NCBI RefSeq assembly: GCF_900104515.1
Contig: NZ_FNJL01000007.1
Coordinates: 124,001-188,000 of the forward strand
Length of the DNA: 64,000 nucleotides
Direction of reading: 5' to 3'
Origin: Paracidovorax cattleyae
GTDB taxonomy: Bacteria; Pseudomonadota; Gammaproteobacteria; Burkholderiales; Burkholderiaceae_C
The position numbers and the translations under genes are program-made. Shown one piece after another: positions 1 through 8,111 of the stretch. How positions within the stretch are numbered: position 1 is the stretch's first letter; every line of letters starts with the position of its first letter. The notes beneath the pieces were generated by a model. The model did not search any database. It was not told the DNA's origin and saw only the letters and a program-made list of their open reading frames with translations.

Positions 1-898
1 CGGTCCACCCCACGGGCAGGTAGCCGTTGATGAGGTCATGGGCCGAGGTCTGGTCGGTCACGATGCCGGGCCTGGGGCCTCCCGCCTTTGCGCGCCGGAC
101 GAGCTCGGGCAGCACCTCGGCGGCGTTGCCCAGCAGCGCGATCGACACCGCCTCCCCCCGGGCCGTATGGTGTGCGATGAGCGCCAGCGCATCGTCGATG
201 TCCTTCGCCTGCTTGTCCACGTAGCGCGTGCGCAGGCGGAAGTCGATGCTGGACTGCTTGCACTCGACGGCCAGCACGCAGGCCCCCGCCAATACGCCGG
301 CCAGCGGCTGCGCTCCGCCCATGCCGCCCAGGCCCGCCGTCAGGATCCACCGGCCCGACAGGTCGTTGCCGTAATGCTGGCGGCCGGCCTCGACGAAGGT
401 CTCGAACGTGCCCTGCACGATCCCCTGGGCGCCGATGTAGATCCAGCTGCCGGCCGTCATCTGGCCGTACATGAAGAGGCCCTTGCGGTCCAGCTCGTTG
501 AAATGCTCCCAATTGCCCCACTTGGGCACCAGGTTGGAGTTGGCCAGCAGCACGCGGGGCGCGTTCTCGTGCGTCTTGAACACGCCCACGGGCTTGCCGG
601 ACTGGATCAGCAGCGATTCGTCGGCTTCCAGGTCCTTCAGCGATGCCAGGATCTGGTCGAAGCATTCCCAGTTGCGCGCCGCGCGGCCGATGCCGCCATA
701 GACCACCAGCGACTGCGGGTTCTCGGCCACGTCCGGGTCCAGGTTGTTCTGGATCATGCGCCAGGCGGCTTCGGCCAGCCAGTTCTTGCAGTGCAGCTGG
801 CTGCCGCGCGGGGCGCGTATCACGCGCGTGGGATCGTGGCGGGGGTCTGCGTGGGTGGACGCGGTGGCAGCGGACAGGATGGCGTCGTTGGCTTTCAT
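1..898 (-). CDS. hutU: Urocanate hydratase (urocanase), 3' part missing
   Basis: This is the second enzyme of histidine degradation; it hydrates urocanate to imidazolonepropionate in the cytoplasm using tightly bound NAD. About 299 codons from the ATG at 898 are present, and the gene runs off the left edge, so roughly the C-terminal half of the usual ~560-residue protein is missing. The visible part has family features: the N-terminal region with TRVIRAPRG, the [15 protein letters not shown] segment, and the glycine-rich [15 protein letters not shown] stretch that contacts NAD. It lies 36 bases downstream of hutH on the same strand, so the two are almost certainly co-transcribed. The identity is secure; nothing can be said about the missing C-terminal part. 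Confidence 0.95.
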   Translation of the reverse strand, partial: MKANDAILSAATASTHADPRHDPTRVIRAPRGSQLHCKNWLAEAAWRMIQNNLDPDVAENPQSLVVYGGIGRAARNWECFDQILASLKDLEADESLLIQSGKPVGVFKTHENAPRVLLANSNLVPKWGNWEHFNELDRKGLFMYGQMTAGSWIYIGAQGIVQGTFETFVEAGRQHYGNDLSGRWILTAGLGGMGGAQPLAGVLAGACVLAVECKQSSIDFRLRTRYVDKQAKDIDDALALIAHHTARGEAVSIALLGNAAEVLPELVRRAKAGGPRPGIVTDQTSAHDLINGYLPVGWT

Positions 899-934
899 GG
901 CATCGCTCCTTGGGCGTTCGTGTACGGACCGGGA

Positions 935-2473
935 TTACTGGAAGCTGGGCAGGCAGGCCGCGAGCGGCGCGGGCCAGGCCGATTCACTGGCCCAGCAGCG
1001 CATGGCCTCGATGTCGGGCGCGAGGTAGCGGTCCTGCTCCAGGAAGGCCACGCGCCCGCGGATGGCGGCGAACTGCGCCTCGATCAGCGGGGATGATTGC
1101 AGGCTGCGGTCGAACTCCATGCCCTGCGCGGCGGCCATGGCCTCGATGCCGACGATCACCGCCGTATTGCGCGCCATGTCCAGCAGCCGCCGCGCGGCGT
1201 AGGTGGCCATGGAGACGTGGTCCTCCTGGTTGGCCGAAGTGGGCAGGCTGGTCACGCTGCCGGGATGGGCCAGGCACTGGTTCTCGGCGGCCAGGGCCGC
1301 GGCCGTGACCTGGGCGATCATGAAGCCGGAGTTCACGCCGCTGTCCCGGATCAGGAAGGCCGGCAGGCCCGACAGGCCGGTGTCCAGCAGCAGCGCGAGG
1401 CGGCGCTCGGAGATGGCACCGATTTCCGACAGTGCCAGCGCGATGATGTCGGCCGCGAAGGCGACCGGCTCGGCGTGGAAGTTGCCGCCGGAGATCACCT
1501 CGCCCGTGTCCGTGAACACCAGCGGGTTGTCCGACGCCGCGTTGGCCTCGATGCGCAACACGCGGGCGGCATGCGTCAGGTTATCCAGGCAGGCGCCCAT
1601 GACCTGGGGCACGCAGCGGATGGAATACGGATCCTGCACACGGCCGCAATCCGGATGCGACGGATCGATGGCGCTGCCTTCCAGCAAAGCGCGCACGGCG
1701 GCGGCGACGGCGATCTGGCCGGCCTGGCCGCGCGCTTCGTGAATGCGCGCGTCGAACGGCTTGACGGAGCCCTTGATGGCCTCCAGCGTCAGGCAGCCCG
1801 ACACCAGTCCGGCGGCGAACACGCTCTCGGCCGCGAACAGACCCGCCAGCGCCAGCGCGGTGGACACCTGCGTGCCATTGAGCAGCGCCAGCCCCTCTTT
1901 CGGGCCCAGCACGAAAGGCTCGAGCCCGATCGCGGCCATGGCCTCGCGGCCGGAGACGACCTGGCCGTCCACCCTGGCAGCGCCCTCCCCGATCAGCACG
2001 CAGGCCAGGTGCGCGAGCGGCGCCAGGTCTCCCGAGGCGCCCACCGAGCCCTTGGCGGGGATGACGGGCAGCACGTCGGCATTGGCCAGCGCCAGCAGCG
2101 CATCGACCAGTGCCGGGCGCACGCCCGAATGGCCGCGCGCCAGGCTCACGGCCTTGGTGGCCAGCACCATGCGCACCACGCCGTCCGGCAGCGGATCGCC
2201 GGTACCCACGCTGTGCGAGAGCACGAGGTTGCGCTGCAGTTCGGCCATCCGGTCGTGCGCGATCTTCGTGCTGGCGAGCTTGCCGAAGCCGGTGTTGATG
2301 CCATAGACCACCTGGTCTTCCCGGGCGATGCGGTCCACCGTCGCCTGGGCGGCCTGCATGCCGGCCAGGGCGGAGGCGTCCAGCGCCAGGCGCTGGCCGC
2401 CGGCGGCAATGGCGCGCAGTTCGGCCAGGGAGACCCGGCCGGGGTGCAGTGCGAGGGTAGGCATGGCGCTCAT
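935..2473 (-). CDS. hutH: Histidine ammonia-lyase
   Basis: HutH deaminates L-histidine to trans-urocanate and ammonia, the first step of the hut pathway. The 512-residue protein has the usual length. Ala146-Ser147-Gly148, in a GSVGASGDL context, is the triad that cyclises to the methylidene-imidazolone cofactor, and Tyr57 in VVYGINTGFGKL is the conserved active-site tyrosine. The ATG at 2473 is preferred because AGGAAG lies just upstream on the minus strand; a second ATG at 2464 is possible. Longer reading to 2542 has no family support. Two palindromes, candidate HutC operators, occupy the leader, and the nearer one touches the ribosome-binding site. hutU follows after 36 bases. Confidence 0.97.
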   Translation of the reverse strand: MSAMPTLALHPGRVSLAELRAIAAGGQRLALDASALAGMQAAQATVDRIAREDQVVYGINTGFGKLASTKIAHDRMAELQRNLVLSHSVGTGDPLPDGVVRMVLATKAVSLARGHSGVRPALVDALLALANADVLPVIPAKGSVGASGDLAPLAHLACVLIGEGAARVDGQVVSGREAMAAIGLEPFVLGPKEGLALLNGTQVSTALALAGLFAAESVFAAGLVSGCLTLEAIKGSVKPFDARIHEARGQAGQIAVAAAVRALLEGSAIDPSHPDCGRVQDPYSIRCVPQVMGACLDNLTHAARVLRIEANAASDNPLVFTDTGEVISGGNFHAEPVAFAADIIALALSEIGAISERRLALLLDTGLSGLPAFLIRDSGVNSGFMIAQVTAAALAAENQCLAHPGSVTSLPTSANQEDHVSMATYAARRLLDMARNTAVIVGIEAMAAAQGMEFDRSLQSSPLIEAQFAAIRGRVAFLEQDRYLAPDIEAMRCWASESAWPAPLAACLPSFQ

Positions 2474-2480
2474 GGCTCTT

Positions 2481-2495
2481 CCTGTATATACAAGT
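2481..2495. promoter_or_regulatory. hutH: Candidate HutC operator 1, proximal to hutH
   Basis: The site reads CCTGTATATACAAGT. Its core TGTATATACA is a perfect palindrome of the TGTA-N2-TACA form recognised by HutC repressors in Pseudomonas. It ends 7 bases before the hutH start and overlaps the ribosome-binding region, so a bound repressor could block both transcription and leader function. Its mirror image lies at 2561-2575. Confidence 0.75.
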
Positions 2496-2560
2496 CGGTG
2501 TGCAAAATGTGCCGCCCGCTCTTCGTGCAGCAGCGGCAGCATTGAACCACGGAATCATCA

Positions 2561-2575
2561 ACTTGTATATACAGG
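2561..2575. promoter_or_regulatory. hutH: Candidate HutC operator 2, distal to hutH
   Basis: The site reads ACTTGTATATACAGG, the exact reverse complement of the site at 2481-2495, with the same TGTATATACA core. It lies 16 bases beyond the hutC stop codon and about 88 bases upstream of hutH. The TATATA inside it could be the -10 element of a separate hutHU promoter. Paired, oppositely oriented operators in the hutC-hutH gap suggest autogenous HutC control of this internal promoter. Confidence 0.75.
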
Positions 2576-2591
2576 ATGGACCCCATGCGGC

Positions 2592-3374
2592 TCACCCCAC
2601 GAGCGGATGGCCGTCGGCACGGATGCGGCTGCCGAGCCGGTAGCGCGAGCCCGGGTGCAGGCAGCGCACCAGCGTGACCGGCATGCCCCGCGTCCAGGTC
2701 CGGCGCGTGAGCAGCAGGCACGGCTCGCCTCCCGCCATGTCCAGCAGGCGCGCCTGTTCGGGCGTGGGCAGCACGGCATCCACGACATGCTCCATCTGGT
2801 CGAACGGCACATTGCGCACCAGGTACTCGGACGGCTGCAGCCGCGTGAAGTCCTGCGCGCCGAACTGCGGCACCGCGCGGGGGTTCACGTAGCGGTCTTC
2901 CAGCTGTACCGGCACGCCGTCCTCGCGGTGAACGCAGACCGCGTGGAAGACCGACTCGCCCGTGCGCAGATCCAGCGCCGCGGCAATGTCCAGTGGCGCG
3001 GAGACACGCTCCACCGCCAGCACGTCGCAGCGGTAGTCATGGCCGCGCTGCCGGATCTCGCTGGCGAGGTTGGCGATCTGCAGCAGCGTGGACTGCGGCT
3101 TGTCCTCCGCCACGAAGCTGCCCACGCCGGCCACGCGCACGATGCGGCCCTGCTCCGCCAGTTCGCGCAGCGCGCGGTTCACGGTCATGCGCGACATGCC
3201 GAACTGCTGGACCAGTTCGCTCTCCGACGGCAGCCGGTCGCCTGCGCGCCAGGACCCATCCTGGATCCTGCGCACGATGTGGTCCTTGATCTGCTGGTAG
3301 AGGGCGAGCTCCGGCCCCGCGGCAGCCGGCACGCCGGCGGGACGGGAGGGGCGCTTGCGGGCGGTTGTCGTCAT
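2592..3374 (-). CDS. hutC: Histidine utilisation repressor, GntR/HutC family
   Basis: HutC represses hut genes and is released by urocanate. The 260-residue protein has an N-terminal GntR winged helix (about residues 23-95, with the signature LPSESELVQQFGMSRMTVNR) and a C-terminal UTRA ligand-binding domain (about 115-250). The basic N-terminal tail (TTTARKRPSRP) probably contacts DNA. It lies between the transporter genes and hutH on the same strand, and candidate operators flank the hutHU and transporter transcription units. A generic GntR repressor is the only alternative, and its position makes that unlikely. Confidence 0.93.
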   Translation of the reverse strand: MTTTARKRPSRPAGVPAAAGPELALYQQIKDHIVRRIQDGSWRAGDRLPSESELVQQFGMSRMTVNRALRELAEQGRIVRVAGVGSFVAEDKPQSTLLQIANLASEIRQRGHDYRCDVLAVERVSAPLDIAAALDLRTGESVFHAVCVHREDGVPVQLEDRYVNPRAVPQFGAQDFTRLQPSEYLVRNVPFDQMEHVVDAVLPTPEQARLLDMAGGEPCLLLTRRTWTRGMPVTLVRCLHPGSRYRLGSRIRADGHPLVG

Positions 3375-3417
3375 GCGCGGGACTCTATCAGCGCATCGCG
3401 CGATGGCCGGCCACGCA

Positions 3418-4197
3418 TCAATGCGCCTCGGCCGCCATGGATTCGGCCCGGATTTCCTCGGTCAGCCGCGCCTTGAGTTCCATGAACTCGGGCGAGGTCT
3501 TGAGCGTGTAATGCCGCGGATGCGGAAGATCGACCGCGATCTCGGTCTTGATGCGCCCCGGCCGCGCGCTGAACACGGCCACGCGGCTGGCCATGAAGAT
3601 GGCCTCGTCGATGTCGTGGGTGACGAACATCACCGTCTTGCGCTCGGCCTCCCAGATGCCCAGCAGCAGTTCCTGCATCAGCACGCGGGTCTGGTTGTCG
3701 AGCGCGCCGAAAGGCTCGTCCATCAGCAGGATCTTCGGATCATTGGCGAGCGCCCGGGCGATGGCCGTGCGCTGCTGCATGCCGCCCGAGAGCTGCTTGG
3801 GATAGTGCCGCTCGAAGCCGCGCAGGCCCACCTTGGCGATGAAGTAGGCCGCCCGTTCCTTCTGTGCGCTCTCGGCCATGCCGCGCTCGCGCAGGCCGAA
3901 GCGGATGTTCTGCTCGATGGTGAGCCAGGGGAACAGCGTGTAGCTCTGAAACACCATGCCCCGGTCGGCGCCCGGTCCCGTCACGGGCTGGCCATCCAGC
4001 AGCACCCGGCCGCTGGTGGGCTGGTCCAGCCCCGCCACGATGCGCAGCATGGTCGATTTGCCGCAGCCCGAAGGCCCCAGGATGGTGACGAAGTCGTTGT
4101 CGGCCACATGGAAATCGACCGGCAGCAGCGCCTGCGTGGCCGGTCCCCTGGCCGAGGTGAAGGTGCGCGAGACACCCTGGATATGCAACTCACTCAT
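3418..4197 (-). CDS. ABC transporter ATP-binding protein (SsuB/TauB type), probably for a hut substrate
   Basis: This 259-residue cytoplasmic ATPase powers the importer encoded upstream. Walker A GPSGCGKS is at residues 41-48, the signature LSGGMQQ at 136-142, Walker B ends in Asp160-Glu161, and the switch histidine lies in VTHDIDEA. By sequence it belongs to the nitrate/sulfonate/taurine group. Only one base separates its ATG from the permease stop codon (TGAAATG), so translation is probably coupled. Its place in the hut cluster and the HutC-like site ahead of the transporter make histidine, urocanate or a related imidazole the best guess for the cargo. The sequence alone does not prove the substrate. 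Confidence 0.93.
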   Translation of the reverse strand: MSELHIQGVSRTFTSARGPATQALLPVDFHVADNDFVTILGPSGCGKSTMLRIVAGLDQPTSGRVLLDGQPVTGPGADRGMVFQSYTLFPWLTIEQNIRFGLRERGMAESAQKERAAYFIAKVGLRGFERHYPKQLSGGMQQRTAIARALANDPKILLMDEPFGALDNQTRVLMQELLLGIWEAERKTVMFVTHDIDEAIFMASRVAVFSARPGRIKTEIAVDLPHPRHYTLKTSPEFMELKARLTEEIRAESMAAEAH

Positions 4198-4198
4198 T

Positions 4199-5065
4199 TC
4201 AGATGGCGCTCCAGGCGAAGAGGCGGCGGTTGAGCGCCTTGAAGAGGAAGTCCGACACCAGGCCGATGACCCCGATCACGATGATGCCGAAGATGATCTG
4301 CCCGGTGTTCAGCAGCGCCTGGCTGTCGGTGATCATGTGGCCGATGCCCGAGGACGAGCCGATCAGCTCGGCCACGATCACGTAGGTCCAGGCCCAGCCC
4401 AGCACCAGGCGCAGCGTTTCGGCAATGTCCGGCGCGGCGCCGGGAATGAGTACGCGGCGCACGATGCCCGTGGGCGTGGCGCCCAGCGTGTACGCAGCCT
4501 CGACCAGGTCCTTGCGGGCATTGCCCACGATGACGGCCACCATCAGGATGATCTGGAACACCGAGCCGATGAAGATCACCAGGAGCTTCTGCAGCTCGCC
4601 CAGCCCGGCCCAGAGGATGAGCAGCGGGATGAAGGCCGAAGCCGGCAGGTAGCGGCAGAACGAGACGAAGGGCTCCAGGAAGGCCTCCACGCCCTTGTGT
4701 GCGCCCATCGCGATGCCCAGCGGCACGGCCACGATGGCGGCCAGGACGAAGCCGCCCAGCACGCGCCACACGGTCATGCCGATGTCGTGCAGGAAGCCGA
4801 ACTGCGTGAACAGCAGCCAGCCTTCCTGCACCATCGTGACGGGGCTCGCCAGGAAGGTGGGCGACACGTAGCCGCCCAGCGTGGCGGCCGACCAGACGGC
4901 GACGAACAGCAGGAAGAACCCGGCGCCCAGCAGCCAGCGCGTGCGCGAAGCCACCGGCTCCAGCGGGCGCAGCGACCGGCGCCGCAGCGGGGCAGCCGGC
5001 AGCGCCGCGGGTTGATCGTCAGCGGGCATGGCGCCCATCACCCGGCTCATCGGCAGGGCCTCCAC
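4199..5065 (-). CDS. ABC transporter permease (SsuC/TauC type)
   Basis: This inner-membrane permease is 288 residues long and should have about six transmembrane segments; the first hydrophobic stretch is at about residues 43-65. The cytoplasmic EAA loop is visible as EAAYTLGATPTGIVRR, with its downstream GAAP, the docking site for the ATPase. It belongs to the BPD-transport family of the nitrate/sulfonate/taurine group. The start is uncertain: the ATG at 5065 is used, but ATG codons at 5050 and 5029 are also plausible, because the first ~40 residues are poorly hydrophobic and variable. It sits 29 bases after the binding-protein gene and one base before the ATPase gene. Confidence 0.92.
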   Translation of the reverse strand: MEALPMSRVMGAMPADDQPAALPAAPLRRRSLRPLEPVASRTRWLLGAGFFLLFVAVWSAATLGGYVSPTFLASPVTMVQEGWLLFTQFGFLHDIGMTVWRVLGGFVLAAIVAVPLGIAMGAHKGVEAFLEPFVSFCRYLPASAFIPLLILWAGLGELQKLLVIFIGSVFQIILMVAVIVGNARKDLVEAAYTLGATPTGIVRRVLIPGAAPDIAETLRLVLGWAWTYVIVAELIGSSSGIGHMITDSQALLNTGQIIFGIIVIGVIGLVSDFLFKALNRRLFAWSAI

Positions 5066-5094
5066 GGCAAGGCTCGGTGGTCCATCCCGTTACC

Positions 5095-6060
5095 TCACTT
5101 GATGAAGCTGTCATCGAACATGGCACCGAAGTTCTCCGGCTGCTTGCGCACCACGCCCGCCTCCAGCAGGATCGCGCCGGCATCCTTCATGAACTGCTGC
5201 AGTTCGCCCGCGAAGAACTTCTGGTTGGCGGCCTTGTCCTGCCAGCGCAGGTAGGCCGACGACTTGGCGAAGGCCTCGCCCGTCTGCTTGACGGCCGCGC
5301 CCATGATCTCGCTGGCCTTGGCGGGTTCTGCCTTGATCATCTCCAGTGCATCGAAATACGACTGCGTGAGCGCCTGCGCGGCCTTCGGGTTCGCCTTGAG
5401 CCACTCGGGCGCGCAGCCGACGGTGTCCATCACCATCGGGTAGTCGATGGTGGTGGCGAGGATCTTGCCCGCCTGCGGGTTGGCGCGGATGGTGGAGAGG
5501 TACGGCTCATACGTCATCGCGGCATCGTTCTGGCCCGACACGAAGGCCTGCGCGGCCGGCTGCGGCTCCAGCGACACGGTCTTCACGTCCTTGAGCGTCA
5601 TGCCGTTCTTCGACAGCATCCAGGCCAGGCCGAAATACGGCGCGGTGCCCGGCGCGCTCACGGCCACGGTCCTGCCCTTGAGGTCGGCGAAGCTCTTCAC
5701 GTCGTTGCGCACCGCGATGCCGTCGGCGCCGTAGGACTTGTCCATCTGGAAGATCTGCACGATGGGCACGCCGTTGGTGTTCCAGGCGACGTGCGTCTCC
5801 ACCGTGGTGGCGGCGCACTGGATGGCTTTGGAGGCCAGGGCGAGGTGGCGGTCCTTCTGCGGAATCATCTTGAGCTCCACGTCCAGCCCGTTCTTCTTGA
5901 AGATGCCGGCCTTGTCGGCCAGGGTCAGCGGCGCGAAGCCGGTCCAGCCGGACATGCCCAGCGCGATCTTCGTCTCCTGGGCCTGGGCGGCCACCGCCAG
6001 CCCGGCCATGCCCGCCAACGCGGCGAACCGCGACACACCACTCCACACCGTTCTGCCCAT
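5095..6060 (-). CDS. ABC transporter periplasmic substrate-binding protein (NMT1/SsuA-like)
   Basis: This is a periplasmic solute-binding protein of 321 residues. A cleavable signal peptide covers about residues 1-28 (a hydrophobic AALAGMAGLAVAA core ending AQAQ). The mature part has the NMT1-like two-lobe fold: an early GWTGFAPL segment, DLKGRTVAVSAPGTAP in the first lobe, and a VSGQNDAAMTYEPYL segment near the hinge. The ATG at 6060 is chosen because an AGGAG ribosome-binding site precedes it and the signal peptide begins there; longer reading to 6138 has no support. It is the first gene of the apparent transporter-hutC transcription unit. The ligand is inferred from context to be a hut-pathway compound. 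Confidence 0.92.
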   Translation of the reverse strand: MGRTVWSGVSRFAALAGMAGLAVAAQAQETKIALGMSGWTGFAPLTLADKAGIFKKNGLDVELKMIPQKDRHLALASKAIQCAATTVETHVAWNTNGVPIVQIFQMDKSYGADGIAVRNDVKSFADLKGRTVAVSAPGTAPYFGLAWMLSKNGMTLKDVKTVSLEPQPAAQAFVSGQNDAAMTYEPYLSTIRANPQAGKILATTIDYPMVMDTVGCAPEWLKANPKAAQALTQSYFDALEMIKAEPAKASEIMGAAVKQTGEAFAKSSAYLRWQDKAANQKFFAGELQQFMKDAGAILLEAGVVRKQPENFGAMFDDSFIK

Positions 6061-6463
6061 CGTCCTGCTCCTCGTGAATGAATGCACCTGGAAAACCGAC
6101 CACACGCGCGACACCGCACATTCTTGCCCCCTGCCCATGCTGTCTATACAGGTTTAACACGCACGCACCCTGCGGCGCCGGGACCGGCAAGGCATGGCGT
6201 TGTGGCCGCACGTTCGCCATGCAAGAAGGAGACCAGGGAATCTTTCCCGGGAAAACCCGGCCCGGTGCGCTTTTCAACGCCCCCGCTGCGGCCGCCGAAT
6301 CCCCGGTCCGGTGCGCTGGCCGGGCAGCGCACACCACAAACGTGCAGCGCCATGGGAGCGCCATGTCGGAGAGTTCCGCAAAAGCAGCCCCTGCCCTCCG
6401 GGCGGGCATGCCCCGGCCTTTAGAATTTGCCATATCTACAACATTGAGCGAAAGCGCCCGGCC
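6061..6463. other. Divergent intergenic region between the hut transporter and the stressosome operon
   Basis: These 403 bases hold no convincing gene. The left part should carry the minus-strand promoter of the transporter genes, with a HutC-like palindrome at 6141-6150. The right part should carry the plus-strand promoter of the rsbR operon. A TAGAAT hexamer at 6421-6426, about 40 bases before rsbR, could be a -10 element, but no good -35 accompanies it. The spacing allows independent control of the two units. Confidence 0.5.
6141..6150. promoter_or_regulatory. Candidate HutC operator ahead of the ABC transporter genes
   Basis: TGTCTATACA, followed by GG, matches the TGTATATACAGG of the hutH operators in 11 of 12 bases. 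It lies about 80 bases upstream of the binding-protein start. Read on the minus strand it contains TATAGA, a possible -10 hexamer, so HutC binding would occlude RNA polymerase. One half-site is imperfect, so binding would probably be weaker than at hutH. Confidence 0.5.
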
Positions 6464-7327
6464 ATGACCCTGCAGTACGAGGCCCTCCTGGATATCCTGG
6501 ATCGCAAGGAAGAGGCCGTCATCCAGGAGTGGATGGCCGAGGCAGCGCACGGCGACGTCCCGCCGTCTTCCGCGAACGCCGTCTCCGACGCGCGCGACAT
6601 CCTGCACGCGCTGCGCACCGCGCTGCGGAGCGCTCCGCCGCCCGCCGGCCACCCCCAGGCGGCCAGCGCATGGCACACGCTCAACGGCCTGCTGGAAGCC
6701 CTCTCCCGCTCCCGGGCCGCCCGGGGCGAGACCGCCGGCGACACCAGCCTGTTCGTGCTGGCGCTCAAGAAAGCCCTGTTCACCCAGCTGCAGTCGATTT
6801 CGCAGGACACCACCGCCCTGCAGGCCGCGCTCTGGAACACCACCGCGCTGGTGGACCGGATGGCGCAGCACACGGTCAACACCTTCCAGCTGGCGCGCGA
6901 GGACATCATCCGCCGCCAGCAGGAGGAACTGCTGGAGCTGTCCACCCCCGTGGTCAAGCTCTGGGAAGGCGTGCTCGCCGTCCCGATGATCGGCACGCTC
7001 GACAGCAACCGCACCCAGGTGGTGATGGAAACATTGCTGCAGCGCATCGTGGATACCGGCTCCGACATCGCCATCATCGACATCACCGGCGTACCCACGG
7101 TGGACACCCTGGTCGCGCAGCACCTGCTCAAGACGGTGGCCGCCATCCGGCTCATGGGTGCCGACTGCATCGTGAGCGGCATCCGTCCGCAGATCGCGCA
7201 GACCATCGTGCACCTGGGCATCGACCTGCAGGGCATCCACACGCGCGCCACGCTGGCGGACGCCCTCGCGTTCGCGCTGCAGAAGAGCGGCTGGCGCATC
7301 GACCGCGCCGAGCGCGCGCGCGCCTGA
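6464..7327 (+). CDS. rsbR: Stressosome sensor protein, RsbR family
   Basis: RsbR proteins form the outer shell of the stressosome and sense stress through a variable N-terminal domain. This 287-residue protein has an all-helical N-terminal domain (about residues 1-150), possibly of the RsbRD type, and a C-terminal STAS domain (about 165-278). The STAS domain has the family signature IIDITGVPTVDT at 204-215 and GIRPQIAQT at 239-247; Thr208 sits where RsbR proteins carry a conserved threonine. The ATG at 6464 fits the start of the helical domain; extension to 6194 is unsupported. It heads a ten-gene plus-strand series, and rsbS follows after 15 bases. The signal it senses is unknown. Confidence 0.9.
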   Translation: MTLQYEALLDILDRKEEAVIQEWMAEAAHGDVPPSSANAVSDARDILHALRTALRSAPPPAGHPQAASAWHTLNGLLEALSRSRAARGETAGDTSLFVLALKKALFTQLQSISQDTTALQAALWNTTALVDRMAQHTVNTFQLAREDIIRRQQEELLELSTPVVKLWEGVLAVPMIGTLDSNRTQVVMETLLQRIVDTGSDIAIIDITGVPTVDTLVAQHLLKTVAAIRLMGADCIVSGIRPQIAQTIVHLGIDLQGIHTRATLADALAFALQKSGWRIDRAERARA

Positions 7328-7342
7328 GCGGAAGGACACGGC

Positions 7343-7717
7343 ATGGAACGCATACCGATCCTCCGCATGGGCGACACCCTGCTGGTCACGATCCAGCTGG
7401 ACATGCAGGACCGCACCGCCCTCGCCCTGCAGGAAGACCTCGCCGCGCGCATCGCCGATACCGGCGCCACGGGCGTGATGATCGACATCTCCGGGCTGGA
7501 GATCGTGGATTCGTTCGTGGGCCGGATGCTCAGCAGCATTTCCGGCATCGCGCGCATCCTCTCGGCACATGCGGTCGTGGTCGGCATGCAGCCGGCCGTG
7601 GCCATCACCCTCGTGGAACTCGGCCTGTCGCTGGACGGCGTGCGCACCGCGCTCAACGTGGAGCGCGGCATGGAACTGCTGCGCCGCATCCGCGAGGAGG
7701 CCCCTCTTGGCCGATGA
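7343..7717 (+). CDS. rsbS: Stressosome scaffold protein RsbS (STAS domain)
   Basis: RsbS is the single-STAS-domain scaffold of the stressosome; it holds RsbT until RsbT phosphorylates it. The protein is 124 residues, the normal length, and aligns closely by eye with Bacillus RsbS, starting with IPIL and continuing through TALALQEDL. Ser57 in IVDSF corresponds to the phosphorylated serine of Bacillus RsbS (Ser59). A GGAAGG-type ribosome-binding site lies just upstream. Its last 11 bases overlap the start proposed for rsbT, which favours fixed stoichiometry. Confidence 0.95.
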   Translation: MERIPILRMGDTLLVTIQLDMQDRTALALQEDLAARIADTGATGVMIDISGLEIVDSFVGRMLSSISGIARILSAHAVVVGMQPAVAITLVELGLSLDGVRTALNVERGMELLRRIREEAPLGR

Positions 7718-8111
7718 GACATCGGGCACGATGCCCCTCGAATCCGAACAGCACATCGTGCTGTGCCGCCAGGCCGTGCGAACGCTGTGCGGCAGGCTGC
7801 GTTTCTCGCTGGTGGACCAGACCAAGGTCATCACCGCCGCCAGCGAGCTGTCGCGCAACACCCTGGTTCACGGCGGCGGAGGCCGCATGCGCTGGGAACT
7901 GCTCGACCAGGCCGGGCGCTCCGGGCTGCGCATGCAGTTCGAGGACGAAGGCCCGGGCATTGCCGACCTGCAGCTCGCCCTGTCGGACGGCTGGACCTCC
8001 GGGGGCGGCATGGGCCTGGGACTGCCGGGCAGCCGCCGGCTGGTGAACGACTTCGACATCCGTACCGCCCCCGGCCAGGGCACCTGCGTGACCATCACGA
8101 AATGGAAGTGA
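7707..8111 (+). CDS. rsbT: Stressosome switch kinase RsbT
   Basis: RsbT is a GHKL-fold serine/threonine kinase that phosphorylates RsbS and RsbR and is then released to activate a downstream partner. The 134-residue protein has the N box around Asn51 (ASELSRNT), the G1 box EDEGPGI at 79-85, and a G2 loop GMGLGLPGSRR at 101-111. The TTG at 7707 is preferred because GAGGAGG lies 6 bases upstream; an ATG at 7731 would shorten the protein by 8 residues. It overlaps rsbS by 11 bases, and its stop codon shares one base with the next start. In Bacillus the partner is RsbU. No RsbU or sigma-B gene is visible here, so the output must differ. Confidence 0.93.
   Translation: MADETSGTMPLESEQHIVLCRQAVRTLCGRLRFSLVDQTKVITAASELSRNTLVHGGGGRMRWELLDQAGRSGLRMQFEDEGPGIADLQLALSDGWTSGGGMGLGLPGSRRLVNDFDIRTAPGQGTCVTITKWK

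Noticed and set aside
7707-8111. Search for rsbU, rsbV, rsbW or sigma-B next to the stressosome genes
   Set aside because: No sigma factor or RsbU-like phosphatase is visible in the window. The GHKL/PP2C fusion at 8111 is closer to RsbW plus RsbX.
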